A program made the position numbers and the translations under genes. The notes beneath the pieces were generated by a model. It saw nothing but the letters and a program-made list of their open reading frames with translations, did not search any database and was not told the origin of the DNA. A stretch of 64,000 nt of DNA from Paraburkholderia solitsugae (GTDB lineage Bacteria > Pseudomonadota > Gammaproteobacteria > Burkholderiales > Burkholderiaceae), in the NCBI RefSeq assembly GCF_013177695.1, contig NZ_WOEY01000134.1, positions 124,001-188,000 on the forward strand, written 5' to 3'. Shown here piece by piece: positions 15,043-24,347 of the stretch. Positions within the stretch are counted from its first letter, which is position 1. Every line of letters starts with the position of its first letter.

Positions 15043-15279
15043 CCTGGTAGCCATCGCTCTCATTTGTGGCTACTACTCTGTCTTGCCATCTTTCCTGCTG
15101 CGAGCGTTCCCGGTGGAGATGCGTTATACGGGCATCTCTCTGAGTTTCCAGCTGTGTGGCGCAATTTTCGGTGGTACGACGCCGTTGATTGGGGTTTCGT
15201 TGGCGAAGACGTTTGGTGGCGATTGGTTGCCATTGGGGATTTTGTTCTTGTTGATTTCTGGAAACTTGCAGAGCTGTGA
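15043..15279 (+). pseudogene. MFS transporter (metabolite:H+ symporter type) C-terminal fragment
   Basis: The plus strand encodes the last ~75 residues of an MHS-type major facilitator: FLLRAFPVEMRYTGISLSF, then AIFGGTTPLIGVSLAKTFG and a final hydrophobic helix. The RYTG motif before the helix and the GG..P pattern are typical of the C-terminal half of this family. There is no start and no upstream helices, so it is a remnant. Bases 15280-15531 hold no gene. Confidence 0.75.
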
Positions 15280-15531
15280 ATCGGGGCTTGGTCGGACGGC
15301 CACCCACGTCTCAACATGAACGAGGCGAGTGGCAGCAGGAAACGGGAGCATGTCGCAGTTGCGTTCGACGAGTCCCGACCCTAGGGGCCAGGAGTTGGTT
15401 ATCTAGTCAACAGACGGTTGCGCCTATCACGATCTCTGTCGCGCAACGTCGAGATTGACCACGCCGTGTCGCGTGCTAGATGCTCGAGAGGACTTCCGCT
15501 ATTCTGTCAGTTGTTTAATAGCCGTACCATA

Positions 15532-16014
15532 ATGACCATGGATCTCGACAAAATCGACGCTCGCATTCTTGACCTTGTGCAACGTAACAATCGCCTGACC
15601 AGCGACGAGCTTGGAGACAAGGTCGGATTGTCCGCAACTGGGGTCCAGCGTCGACTGAAGCGGTTGCGATCAGAGGGCGTGATTGAAGCAGACATTTCAA
15701 TCGTTTCACCCAAGGCGATTGGCCGGAACGTGACGATGTTGGTCCTGGTCACCTTGGAGCGGGAGCGGGCGGACATCGTTGACCGGTTCAAACAGGCGAT
15801 CTGCAATACTACCGAGGTAATGAGCGGCTTCTACGTCACTGGTGATGCAGACTTTGTTCTACTGGTTACTGCAAACAATATGGAAGACTACGAGCAATTT
15901 ACCAGGCGTTTCTTCTACGAGAATACGGATATTAAGTCTTTCAAAACGATGGTTGTTATGGATCGCGTTAAAGCTGGCTTTACTCTGCCGATGCCTTTAG
16001 GTGCGTCAATTTAG
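15532..16014 (+). CDS. doeX: Lrp/AsnC family regulator, probable ectoine-degradation regulator
   Basis: A 160-residue Lrp/AsnC protein. The N-terminal winged helix (about residues 4-60) reads IDARILDLVQRNNRLTSDEL then GLSATGVQRRLKRLRSEGVI. The C-terminal RAM domain (about 70-150) binds a small ligand and drives oligomerisation. Starts at 15532 (MTMDL) and 15538 (MDL) are both possible; no strong ribosome-binding site is visible. It sits beside the transaminase, semialdehyde dehydrogenase, ectoine hydrolase and deacetylase genes. In known ectoine-catabolic clusters an AsnC/Lrp protein (DoeX) controls these genes, so I assign that role from context, not from the sequence alone. Bases 16015-16292 hold no gene. 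Confidence 0.75.
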   Translation: MTMDLDKIDARILDLVQRNNRLTSDELGDKVGLSATGVQRRLKRLRSEGVIEADISIVSPKAIGRNVTMLVLVTLERERADIVDRFKQAICNTTEVMSGFYVTGDADFVLLVTANNMEDYEQFTRRFFYENTDIKSFKTMVVMDRVKAGFTLPMPLGASI

Positions 16015-16292
16015 ATTGGTTCGGAAAGGAAGGCACCGGCAAAGTCATGTCTATTTTTCCTTGACCGCTGGGATGGTGTTGTGAACTGGCATCGACGGTC
16101 TACAAATATTCTCTCGATGATTGGGAAATATTGATAGCTTCGTGTGCTCCCGATTTCGGTTTCTTGTCCAATCGATCGAGAGGGTGACATGGCGTGCGAG
16201 CGGATACGGACGTCTCACGGAGTAAAAAGAGCTCCTAAACATCGCGCGACGTAAAGGAGCTAACTCCCGGACCTAAGAACGGTCATAGAAGC

Positions 16293-17690
16293 TTAGGAAT
16301 GCGTCGGATCTTTGGCCAGTTCGTTCTCAACCTGTGAGAGCGCCTGACGAGCAATGCCAACGATGTCGTCGATCTCCGCCCTGGTAATCGTGAGCGGAGG
16401 AGCGAAACCCAGAATGTCACCGTGCGGCATCGCGCGAGCGATCAACCCGCGGTCTCGAGCTGCTTTCGACACTCGTGCCCCGACCTTCAGTTGCGCGTCA
16501 AAGCGTTGCTTGGTCGCCGGCTCAGCAACGAATTCAACCGCTGCCATGAGGCCAACACCACGAACCTCACCAACGATCGGCGAATCGCTGAACGCATCCT
16601 CTAGTGCCGTCTGGAAATATTCGCCGACGTTTGCGGCATTTCCGGGGAGGTCCTCACGCTCGACGATGTCGAGGACTGCATTTGCAGCTGCGACGCCAAT
16701 CGGATGGCCAGAGTACGTGTAGCCATGCGAGAAGGCACCGACCTTCTGTGCACCTGCGTCGAGCACCTCATAGACCTTTTCGCCCACGATACATGCCGAC
16801 AGTGGCGCGTACGCCGACGTGAGCCCCTTCGCGACGGTGATGAGGTCCGGCTCTATCCCGTACTTTTGCGATCCAAACATCGCGCCGGTACGACCGAAGC
16901 CTGTGATCACTTCGTCTGCAATCAGCAGGACATCATATTTCGCCAGAACCGGTTGGATCGCTGCCCAGTAGCCTTCCGGTGGGGGCGTGATGCCGCCCGT
17001 GCCGAGCACAGGTTCAGCGATGAATGCACCGACCGTTTCCGGGCCCTCACGAAGAATGAGTTCCTCCAGCTCGCGAGCACGACGTGCCGAGAACTCCAGC
17101 TCCGTCTCACCCGGATTTGCACCCCAATAATAATGGGGTACGCCCGTATGCAAAATGCCTGAGACCGGCAGGTCCATGTGGTCGTGATAGAAGCTCATAC
17201 CCGTCATCGAGCCGGACACAACTGAGCACCCGTGGTATCCGCGTTCACGCGCGATGATCTTCTTTTTCTTCGGCAGCCCGCGAAGATTGTTGTAGTACCA
17301 GACCAGCTTCGCCTGCGTTTCGTTGGCGTCGGAGCCGGAAAGGCCGTAGAACACCTTGCTCATCTTGCCCGGCGCCATCTTGACGAGGCGGTCAGACAGT
17401 TTGGCAAGCTCCTCCGTCGTGTGTGCGGCGTACGTGTGGTAATAGGCGAGCTTGTAGGCTTGCCGCGCAATCGCCTCGGCGACTTCGTCGCGGCCGTAAC
17501 CAACGTTGACGCAGTAGAGGCCGGCGAACCCGTCAATGTACTCGCGGCCTTCGGCGTCGCGAATGCGAATGCCCTTGCCACCTTCAACGATCGTGGGATC
17601 TCCGGCCTTCCCGGCAGCAAAATCGTGAAGCTGCGTGAACGGATGGAGGACCGAATTGCGATCCATTTCCGAAATCTTCTTGATATCCAT
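16293..17690 (-). CDS. doeD: Class III PLP aminotransferase, probable diaminobutyrate transaminase
   Basis: A 465-residue fold-type I, class III transaminase. Visible motifs: the PLP-phosphate region YGLSGSDANE, the phosphate/ring segment GYHGCSVVSGSMTG, the Asp that contacts the pyridine nitrogen in LLIADEVITGFGRTG, and the Schiff-base Lys in VAKGLTSAYAPLSA. Its closest general groups are omega-amino-acid:pyruvate and diaminobutyrate transaminases. In ectoine breakdown, DoeD converts L-2,4-diaminobutyrate to aspartate semialdehyde, and the adjacent dehydrogenase would oxidise that product. The two genes are only 10 bases apart and form one operon. Putrescine or beta-alanine transaminase activity is the main alternative. 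Confidence 0.8.
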   Translation of the reverse strand: MDIKKISEMDRNSVLHPFTQLHDFAAGKAGDPTIVEGGKGIRIRDAEGREYIDGFAGLYCVNVGYGRDEVAEAIARQAYKLAYYHTYAAHTTEELAKLSDRLVKMAPGKMSKVFYGLSGSDANETQAKLVWYYNNLRGLPKKKKIIARERGYHGCSVVSGSMTGMSFYHDHMDLPVSGILHTGVPHYYWGANPGETELEFSARRARELEELILREGPETVGAFIAEPVLGTGGITPPPEGYWAAIQPVLAKYDVLLIADEVITGFGRTGAMFGSQKYGIEPDLITVAKGLTSAYAPLSACIVGEKVYEVLDAGAQKVGAFSHGYTYSGHPIGVAAANAVLDIVEREDLPGNAANVGEYFQTALEDAFSDSPIVGEVRGVGLMAAVEFVAEPATKQRFDAQLKVGARVSKAARDRGLIARAMPHGDILGFAPPLTITRAEIDDIVGIARQALSQVENELAKDPTHS

Positions 17691-17700
17691 GTCTATCTCC

Positions 17701-19179
17701 TTAATCCTTCAAATTGCCGAAGCAGGTGTACTTCTGCTCCATGTAATCACCCATGCCGTAGCGCGATCCTTCCCGCCCAAGGCCCGACTGCTTCCGTCCC
17801 CCGAACGGAATCGATGCACCCGTGAACTTTGGCGTATTGACGGCCACCATCCCGTACTCCAGTCGATCGGACATACGCATCGCACGATTCAGGTTGCTCG
17901 TGTATACATACGCAGCGAGACCGTATTCGGAATTGTTTGCGCGTTGCAGTACTTCAGCTTCGGTATCAAACGGCAGGATTGCGGCGACCGGACCGAACGT
18001 CTCCTCCTTCGCAATATCCATGTCATCTGCAACGTCAGCCAGAACTGTCGGAGGAACGAACTGGTGCCCCAGCGGAGAGATGCCTCCACCTGCAACGACG
18101 CGGGCTCCCGCGCTTACTGCCTGCCCAATCTGATCGCGACATTTCGCAGACACAGACGGACGAGTCATTGGGCCGATGTCGGAGCTGGGATCCAGACCAT
18201 GTCCCACCTTCAGCTCTTTGACAGCGGTCGAAAACTTCTCCACAAACTGCTCGTAGATGGATCGCTGGACGTAGATTCTGTTTGCAGCAAGACAATCCTG
18301 GCCAGACGTCGCAAACTTCGCATCAATACAGCCCTCGACCGCGACCTCGAGAGACGCGTCATCAAATACGATGAAAGGTGCGTGACCGCCCAGTTCCATC
18401 GAGACCTTCTTGACCGTCTCTGCCGACTGGCGCAGCAGGATTCGGCCCACCGTGGTCGAACCGGTGAAGCTGAAGGAACGGACCTCCGTAGCTTCAAGAA
18501 GACGTTTGGACATCTCGGCCGCGTCGCCGTTGATGACCTGAAACACACCCGCCGGCATACCTGCTTCTTCAGCCAGTTTTGCGATGGCCAGCGCGCATAG
18601 CGGCGTTTCCGGCGCGGGCTTGATGATCATCGGGCAACCCGCTGCGAGCGCAGCGCCGGCCTTGCGCGTAATCATCGCGATCGGAAAATTCCAGGGTGTA
18701 ACCGCCGCCGTCACTCCGATTGGGTGCCAGGTGACTGTCAGCCGGCTACCCGCCAGGTGGCTCGGAATAGTCTCCCCATAGGCACGTTCACCTTCGGCTG
18801 CAAACCAGTCGAGAAAATTCGCGGCGTACTCGATCTCCCCGCGCGATTCCTTGATAGGCTTGCCTTGCTCCGACGTCATGATTACGGCGAGGTCTTCGGA
18901 GTTGCTCCGCAGCAATGCAGCCCACCTTCGAAGAATCGCGCCACGCGCGGTCGGAACAAGTTCGCGCCAGCCTTCAAACGCAGCTCGCGCAGCATCGACC
19001 GCGGCATCAATGGCGTGCGCGGAAAGCATGTCCACTTGGGCAATCACCTCGCTGGTTGCGGGATCGATGACACTTATCTTCTCCTGGCCGGCTTTCCACG
19101 AACCGTTCACGTAGGACCGGTGTTCCAACAGGTCCGCGCGGCTCAGCGAAGCCAGTGCATTTCTTGCTAACTCTTTCAC
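17701..19179 (-). CDS. doeC: NAD(P)-dependent semialdehyde dehydrogenase (SSADH-like, probable DoeC)
   Basis: A 492-residue aldehyde dehydrogenase of the succinate-semialdehyde type. It has PWNFPIAMITRKAGAALAAG and IIKPAPETPLCA for cofactor binding, the FTGSTTVGR turn, the general-base Glu in MELGGHAPF, and the catalytic Cys in SGQDCLAANR. EETFGPVAAILPF and SGLGREGSRYG near the end complete the pattern. Sequence alone would say GabD. Next to doeD, doeA and doeB it more likely acts as DoeC, oxidising aspartate semialdehyde to aspartate in ectoine catabolism. It is the promoter-proximal gene of the minus-strand operon. Confidence 0.85.
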   Translation of the reverse strand: MKELARNALASLSRADLLEHRSYVNGSWKAGQEKISVIDPATSEVIAQVDMLSAHAIDAAVDAARAAFEGWRELVPTARGAILRRWAALLRSNSEDLAVIMTSEQGKPIKESRGEIEYAANFLDWFAAEGERAYGETIPSHLAGSRLTVTWHPIGVTAAVTPWNFPIAMITRKAGAALAAGCPMIIKPAPETPLCALAIAKLAEEAGMPAGVFQVINGDAAEMSKRLLEATEVRSFSFTGSTTVGRILLRQSAETVKKVSMELGGHAPFIVFDDASLEVAVEGCIDAKFATSGQDCLAANRIYVQRSIYEQFVEKFSTAVKELKVGHGLDPSSDIGPMTRPSVSAKCRDQIGQAVSAGARVVAGGGISPLGHQFVPPTVLADVADDMDIAKEETFGPVAAILPFDTEAEVLQRANNSEYGLAAYVYTSNLNRAMRMSDRLEYGMVAVNTPKFTGASIPFGGRKQSGLGREGSRYGMGDYMEQKYTCFGNLKD

Positions 19180-19882
19180 GACGTGTCCTTATAAGCTCGT
19201 CAAACGACGTATACATGGTAGCGTCGGTGCCTCGCTGAAAAAGCGCTCTTGAATTGACTGTGACGTCGAATTCCGGCGATGTTCCTCTCGCTACGCAGCT
19301 TTTCAACGCCGCGTGGCATTGAGGATGTATTCCCGTCGAGGCGACTGGCGACCGCACGACCTACGGCTCCTGGCCCGGCGCACAACACCTCCGGGTAGTC
19401 AAACGCCCAACGATTCCCTGCCAGTTGACGGTCCGCACAAATTGTGCGCGACGAAGACAAAATTGCAGATTATCTGCGTGATGTAGCGATCAAACGCCGT
19501 ATTGCGCTTTTATTGCCGGCGGAAACTCTCTCCATTCCAGATGAACTCGAGGAGAGGCGGCATGAAACCTGGCTCACGTTGCGAAGTCGTCCAGATTGGA
19601 CATCCCGCTGCCGACAGTGCTTCGCAACGCAACGTGACGACGGAGTCCACTGGCCACCATTCCGATTTCAGTGGCCTCGCGTACGCTCGAACGGAAGGGA
19701 AACAGCTATTTGGCGCTTCAGCAGAGGCACATTTAATTGGATGTGCATACGGCCTTCTATGGTGAAGAGCGTGTGACGGATGGTTCCTTGAGTTACCCAT
19801 AATCTCGAAAGATTCACGACGGCGCTTTTTTTTGGAACCTGGCAGACCGGCAAGATGCATCCTGGAAATTCAGCGAGCACGA
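19180..19882. other. Divergent intergenic region of the ectoine cluster
   Basis: About 700 bases between the minus-strand doeC-doeD operon and the plus-strand AllA-like gene. Several short open frames exist, for example 19444-19776, but none has a recognisable domain or good start signal. The length suggests it holds the divergent promoters and Lrp-type binding sites; I could not identify a clear repeated operator by eye. Confidence 0.45.
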
Positions 19883-20452
19883 ATGAGCACAGCACCTTTA
19901 CTCACTGTCAAGCAACTGACACCCGCGTCTTTTTCTCCGTTTGGCTGGGTGTTGGGTAAAGCAATGGCGACTGCCGGCGACAAGCCGTTCTTCAAAGGCG
20001 CCACGCTGTCGATGTGGCGGGAGCACCTGTTCGATACGGGGGCTCCGAACGAGACCGAAATAGTGTGGGGCAGCTTCAGCGATGACGACCCGATTGTGCG
20101 CACCCTCGAGACACGCTTGTTGACTCAGCAAGCGGTTGTGCCACTGACCGGGCCGTTGATCCAAATTGTTGCTGCCAGCAATGAATCTGGTGGCCCTGAC
20201 ATTGACTCAATCAGAGCCTTTGAAATTCCAATAGGCATGGGGACATTCGTGCGCCCGGGATGTTGGCACGCAATCCGTGTGTCGAAAGGCGAGGTTATGG
20301 CTCTTCTGCTATCTCGGCAATCGACAACTTACGATTTGATTGTCCACCTGCACACGGGATGTCCAACAGCAGAGAGTTCAAGGAATTCAATTGTGCCGCG
20401 TCGGGTAGTCTTGAGGGAGGTCGAGTCAAACGAAATTGTCGATGTCGCATAA
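19883..20452 (+). CDS. AllA-like (ureidoglycolate lyase family) protein
   Basis: A 189-residue cupin-like protein of the ureidoglycolate lyase (AllA) family. It begins LLTVKQLTPASFSPFGWVLG, the family's typical opening with Phe-x-Pro-Phe-Gly. Near residue 130 it has GTFVRPGCWHAIRV, matching the conserved Gly-x-Trp-His segment at the active site. True AllA releases glyoxylate and urea from ureidoglycolate in allantoin breakdown, but no other allantoin gene is present. Its place between doeC and the transport and doeA genes suggests another role connected to ectoine or hydroxyectoine use. ATG 19883 is preferred to an upstream in-frame start. Confidence 0.75.
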   Translation: MSTAPLLTVKQLTPASFSPFGWVLGKAMATAGDKPFFKGATLSMWREHLFDTGAPNETEIVWGSFSDDDPIVRTLETRLLTQQAVVPLTGPLIQIVAASNESGGPDIDSIRAFEIPIGMGTFVRPGCWHAIRVSKGEVMALLLSRQSTTYDLIVHLHTGCPTAESSRNSIVPRRVVLREVESNEIVDVA

Positions 20453-20623
20453 ATCTTTTCGTTAATACCAAAAAGCGCAGTGATTTTCTGAATCTCTATT
20501 TCGATTGTGGTTGCGTGCGGATTGAAGGCATTCAATTCGAACGGCGTGGTTGTGCCTTTTGCTTTACATACGCTTATAACGCTACATTTTGAGTTATCTC
20601 ACGTTCAATAACAGGTGGTGATC

Positions 20624-21778
20624 ATGCGCAAAATTGAATCCCTTTCGTATATTGCGGCGCTCTCGTCGCTTTCATGTGCTTTCGCGGCCGTCTACCCGGC
20701 ACCGGCGGTCGCAGATGAGACAGTGGTGATCGGCCATGTTGCTCCGCTCACTGGCCCTGTCGCACAGTTGGGTAAAGACAACGAGAATGGTGCAAGGCTC
20801 GCGGTCGAGGAGATCAACGCAAAAGGCCTCGTGATTGGTGGTCAGAAGGTCGTCCTGCAATTGGACGGTGAAGACGACGGCGCAGACCCGAGGACGGCTA
20901 CCCAGGTGGCACAGAAGCTCGTTGACGAGAAAGTGGTGGCGGTCGTTGGTCACATGGAGTCGGGCACTTCGATACCGGCGTCAAAAATTTATAGCGACGC
21001 GGGAATTACGATGATCACACCATCGGCGACCAACCCGACGCTCACGCGACAGGGTTTCAAAAACGTCTTCCGCCTGGTTGCCACTGACGCGCAACAAGGT
21101 CCTGCGCTGGCAAACTATGCAAGCGAGAAACTGAAGATCAAAACCGTTGCGATCGTTGACGATGCTACGGCATACGGCCAAGGCTTGGCGGATGAGTTCG
21201 AAAAGGCGGCAAAAAACCTAGGTATCCAAGTCCTGTCTCGAGACACCACGAATGATAAAGCTGTCGATTTTCACGCCATTTTGACGAAAATCAAGAGTGA
21301 AAGACCTGACGCAATCATGTATGGCGGTCTGGATGCAACCGGGGGGCCTTTCGCCAAACAGTCCGCACAACTCGGCTTGCAGGCGAAGATTCTTTCTGGT
21401 GATGGCGTATGCTCTGACAGATTGGAGGCGCTGGCGGGAAGCGCGGTTGATCGCGTAGTGTGCTCTCAGCCCGGAGCGTCCCCGGAGAAGATGCCGGGAG
21501 GCGCCGCGTTCAAGGCCAAATATCAAAAGCGTTTTGGGCATGCGATGGAAATCTATGCACCGTTCACTTACGACGCTGTGTATATCGTGGTAGATGCGAT
21601 GCGTCGTGTGAATTCGACAGATCCAGCAAAGATTCTGGCTGCGACGCCGGCCACCGACTATCGCGGTGTTACTGGTGAAACCAAATTTGATGAGAAAGGG
21701 GATCTTCGGAACGGTGTGATCTCGATCTTTGACTATCAAAACGGAAAGAAGACGTTCGTCGACCAAGTGACGATGTAA
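20624..21778 (+). CDS. LivK-type ABC transporter substrate-binding protein
   Basis: A 384-residue periplasmic binding protein of the branched-chain amino-acid (type I fold) family. A signal peptide ends near AVAD. The mature protein starts ETVVIGHVAPLTGPVAQLG and shows NGARLAVEEINAKG, GHMESGTSIPASKIY, TMITPSATNPTLT and a C-terminal YRGVTGETKFDEKGD segment, all typical of LIV binding proteins. No permease or ATPase gene is present in the window, so it would use components encoded elsewhere. Between doeC and doeA its most likely ligand is ectoine or a derivative, which would differ from the known TeaABC, UehABC and EhuABCD ectoine systems. The start ATG follows aggtggtg. Confidence 0.9.
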   Translation: MRKIESLSYIAALSSLSCAFAAVYPAPAVADETVVIGHVAPLTGPVAQLGKDNENGARLAVEEINAKGLVIGGQKVVLQLDGEDDGADPRTATQVAQKLVDEKVVAVVGHMESGTSIPASKIYSDAGITMITPSATNPTLTRQGFKNVFRLVATDAQQGPALANYASEKLKIKTVAIVDDATAYGQGLADEFEKAAKNLGIQVLSRDTTNDKAVDFHAILTKIKSERPDAIMYGGLDATGGPFAKQSAQLGLQAKILSGDGVCSDRLEALAGSAVDRVVCSQPGASPEKMPGGAAFKAKYQKRFGHAMEIYAPFTYDAVYIVVDAMRRVNSTDPAKILAATPATDYRGVTGETKFDEKGDLRNGVISIFDYQNGKKTFVDQVTM

Positions 21779-21787
21779 GCGGTTCCG

Positions 21788-21820
21788 TCCGGGAGCAATT
21801 GGTCGAGTCGAGCTCCCGGA
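21788..21820 (+). terminator. Hairpin after the binding-protein gene
   Basis: The arms tccgggagc (21788-21796) and gctcccgga (21812-21820) form a perfect nine-base stem with a 15-base loop, ten bases after the stop. Only a short T-rich run (tgtttgt) follows. It may be a weak terminator or an RNA-stabilising hairpin that makes the binding protein more abundant than DoeA. Confidence 0.6.
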
Positions 21821-21930
21821 TGTTTGTCTCTCAAGTTTGAGACGTAAAGTAAAGAGAGGACTTTCGTACATTCTATTTTTCAAAACTGGATTATTGAAGG
21901 AGCGAAAATTAATTTTATGAGGTATTGGCA

Positions 21931-23139
21931 ATGAGCGAAATATCAAGTGACGCCGGATTTCCAAAGCTTCGAAAGTTTTTCGATCGCGCGGAATATTTGG
22001 TTCGCTTAGAAAAAGTGCGTACCGAGATGGTCGCGAGAGGCATGGATTTGCTGATCGTGTCGGACCCCGCCAATATCGGTTGGATGTCGGGGTACGATGG
22101 ATATTCGTTTTACAACCATCAATGTGTGGTTGTTTCGATGGATAACGAACCCGTCTGGTTCGGACGCGGCATCGATCTCAACGGTGCCAAAGCGACCACT
22201 TACATGACCGATTCCGCATTGTTCGCGTACCCGGAGGAGTACGTCCAGCGTGACTTGCATCCGATGGAGTACCTTGCTCGCGAAGTGATTGCGGGTCGTC
22301 ACTGGGAAGGTTTGGCTGTCGGGGTGGAAATGGACAGCTTCTACTTTTCTGCGGCGTCGCTTACGACACTGCAGAAGCATTTGCCGAAGAACTCATGGGT
22401 GGATGCGACAGGGCTCGTTAACCGTCAACGCGCCGTGAAGTCGGAGACCGAACTGCGCTATATGCGGATCGGGGGGCGCATCCTGGAGAAGATGTACGCT
22501 CGAATCCTCGATTTGATCGAGCCGGGTATGCGGAAGAACGATCTGGTTGCTGAAATTTTCGCAACTGCGATTCGGGGTGTGGATGATTTCGGTGGGGATT
22601 ATCCGTCGATTGTGCCTCTGGTTCCGACCGGAATTGAGGCTGCTACTCCTCATTTGACGTGGGACGATTCGAAGTTCCAGCGCGGTGCGGGGACCTTCTT
22701 CGAAATTGCAGGGGTTTATAGAAGATACCACTGCCCGTTGTCGAGAACGGTATATATCGGTCAGCCTCCGCAGAAATTCCTGGACGCCGAAAAAGCGGTT
22801 ATTGAAGGAATTGAGGCTGGGCTTGAAGCTGCCAAGCCGGGAAACACGTGCGAGGATATTGCAACGGCCTTCTTTTCTGTCATGAATCGGCACGGTATTC
22901 AGAAAGGTGGTCGCGTGGGATATCCGATCGGAATGAGCTATCCCCCAGATTGGGGCGAGCGTACTACGAGCCTGCGCGTCGGGGATAAGACAGTGCTGGA
23001 ACCGGGCATGACTTTCCACTTCATGCCTGGCCTGTGGTTCGAGGATTGGGGACTGGAGATTACCGAGAGCATCGTTATTACACCGACAGGTTCATCATGT
23101 CTGTGCGATGTTCCGCGGAAACTCTTTGTCAAAAACTGA
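21931..23139 (+). CDS. doeA: Ectoine hydrolase (M24 aminopeptidase-P-like)
   Basis: A 402-residue protein of the M24 (creatinase/prolidase-like) fold. The N-terminal creatinase domain has DLLIVSDPANIGWMSGYDGY and WFGRGIDLNGAK. The C-terminal pita-bread domain has HLTWDDSKFQRGAG, YRRYHCPLSRTVYIG, GYPIGMSYPPDWGERT and PGMTFHFMPGLW ending in DWGLEITESI. These segments match the ectoine hydrolase DoeA (EutD), which opens ectoine to N-acetyl-diaminobutyrate. Several usual M24 metal ligands are replaced, as in DoeA and creatinase, so hydrolysis may be metal-independent. The following gene is doeB, the expected next step. The ATG at 21931 follows gagg. Confidence 0.88.
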   Translation: MSEISSDAGFPKLRKFFDRAEYLVRLEKVRTEMVARGMDLLIVSDPANIGWMSGYDGYSFYNHQCVVVSMDNEPVWFGRGIDLNGAKATTYMTDSALFAYPEEYVQRDLHPMEYLAREVIAGRHWEGLAVGVEMDSFYFSAASLTTLQKHLPKNSWVDATGLVNRQRAVKSETELRYMRIGGRILEKMYARILDLIEPGMRKNDLVAEIFATAIRGVDDFGGDYPSIVPLVPTGIEAATPHLTWDDSKFQRGAGTFFEIAGVYRRYHCPLSRTVYIGQPPQKFLDAEKAVIEGIEAGLEAAKPGNTCEDIATAFFSVMNRHGIQKGGRVGYPIGMSYPPDWGERTTSLRVGDKTVLEPGMTFHFMPGLWFEDWGLEITESIVITPTGSSCLCDVPRKLFVKN

Positions 23140-23321
23140 TTTGTTCTAAGTTGACGCGTGTTTCGGGAGGAGTGGATGAGGGCATTGCTAGTCAACTTCT
23201 CCGGAGCGCTGTGAGTTGATTGTTGTGCGAAACGGTGACGACCGGGGCACCGGTGATGTCAAATTAAGGTGTCCTGATCTGCCGCGAGGCGCCACACGAA
23301 CTTTTATCATGGAGTGACCCG

Positions 23322-24347
23322 ATGCGGGCTTCACCAATAACCCCCACTGTCGATTTCGATGCCGATGGCGAGCAACATGGGTTCTTGAAACTGCCGTACT
23401 CACGGGACGATTCTGCGTGGGGCGCGGTCATGATTCCGGTTGCGGTCGTGAAACGTGGTGAGGGGCCAACCGTCTTGCTTACGGGCGGCAACCACGGGGA
23501 CGAATACGAAGGCCCCGTTGCGTTGTCGAAGCTTGCAGGCGAGCTTCGCGCACATGACGTGCGTGGACGGGTCATTATCATTCCGTTCATGAACTATCCG
23601 GCGTTCCAGACCGGTACACGCACTTCGCCGATTGACGCGGGCAACCTGAACCGCAGCTTCCCTGGCAGGCCCGACGGCACCGTGACGGAGAAAATCGCTG
23701 ACTACTTCCAGCGGTACCTGCTCCCGCTTGCGGATTACGTGCTCGACATTCACGCTGGCGGTCGCACGCTCGATTTCGTGCCATTTGCCGCGATCCACGT
23801 GCTCGACGACAAGGCTCAGCAGGCACGCTGCGAGGCCGCGATGCGAGCATTCTGCGCCCCGTAATCGTTGCGGCTTCTCGAACTCGACAGCGTCGGGATG
23901 TTTGACACGGCAGTCGAGGAGGCTGGCAAGGTGTTCGTATCGACGGAACTCGGCGGCGGCGGTGCGTCAACGGCGAAAAGTGTCGCTATTGCTGACCGGG
24001 GCGTGCGTGGCTTCTTGCGGTACGCCGGCATCCTGGAGGGTGATGGGCAACCGGGTACGGAGCGGCGCACGACGACACTCCTCGATATGCCGGACGGATC
24101 CTGCTACACCGCCAGCGAACACGGCGGATTGCTGGAAATGTGCCGCGACCTGGGCGAAACGGTTACGTGCGGCGATGTCCTGGCACGCATCTACGACACG
24201 AGTCGCACCGGCGTGCCGGCGGTCGAATACAGAGCACGGCGAGACGGGATTGTCGTTGCCCGACACTTTCCTGGGTTGGTGAAAGTTGGCGACACGATCG
24301 CGGTTGTTGCAATAGTCGTCGAGCGTGATGTGGTAGTGGCCGGCTGA
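23322..24347 (+). pseudogene. doeB: N-acetyl-diaminobutyrate deacetylase with in-frame stop codon
   Basis: A 341-codon frame of the succinylglutamate-desuccinylase/aspartoacylase family matching DoeB (EutE), which removes the acetyl group from N-alpha-acetyl-L-2,4-diaminobutyrate. The N-terminal half has the zinc motif GGNHGDEYEGP, NLNRSFPGRPDG and the second-His segment VLDIHAGG. At codon 181 (23862-23864) TAA interrupts the reading frame, between CAP and SLRLLELDSVGM. The frame continues intact to 24347 with TELGGGGASTAKSVA, EHGGLLEM and the C-terminal barrel. DoeB proteins have a Tyr codon at this place, so one base change to TAA explains it. No other damage is visible. The ATG has a ggagtga ribosome-binding site. 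Confidence 0.85.

Noticed and set aside
17635..18600. 321-codon open frame on the plus strand
   Set aside because: Antisense to the aldehyde dehydrogenase; product looks random.
19444..19776. 110-codon plus-strand frame between doeC and the AllA-like gene
   Set aside because: No recognisable domain, and another frame overlaps it with equal plausibility.
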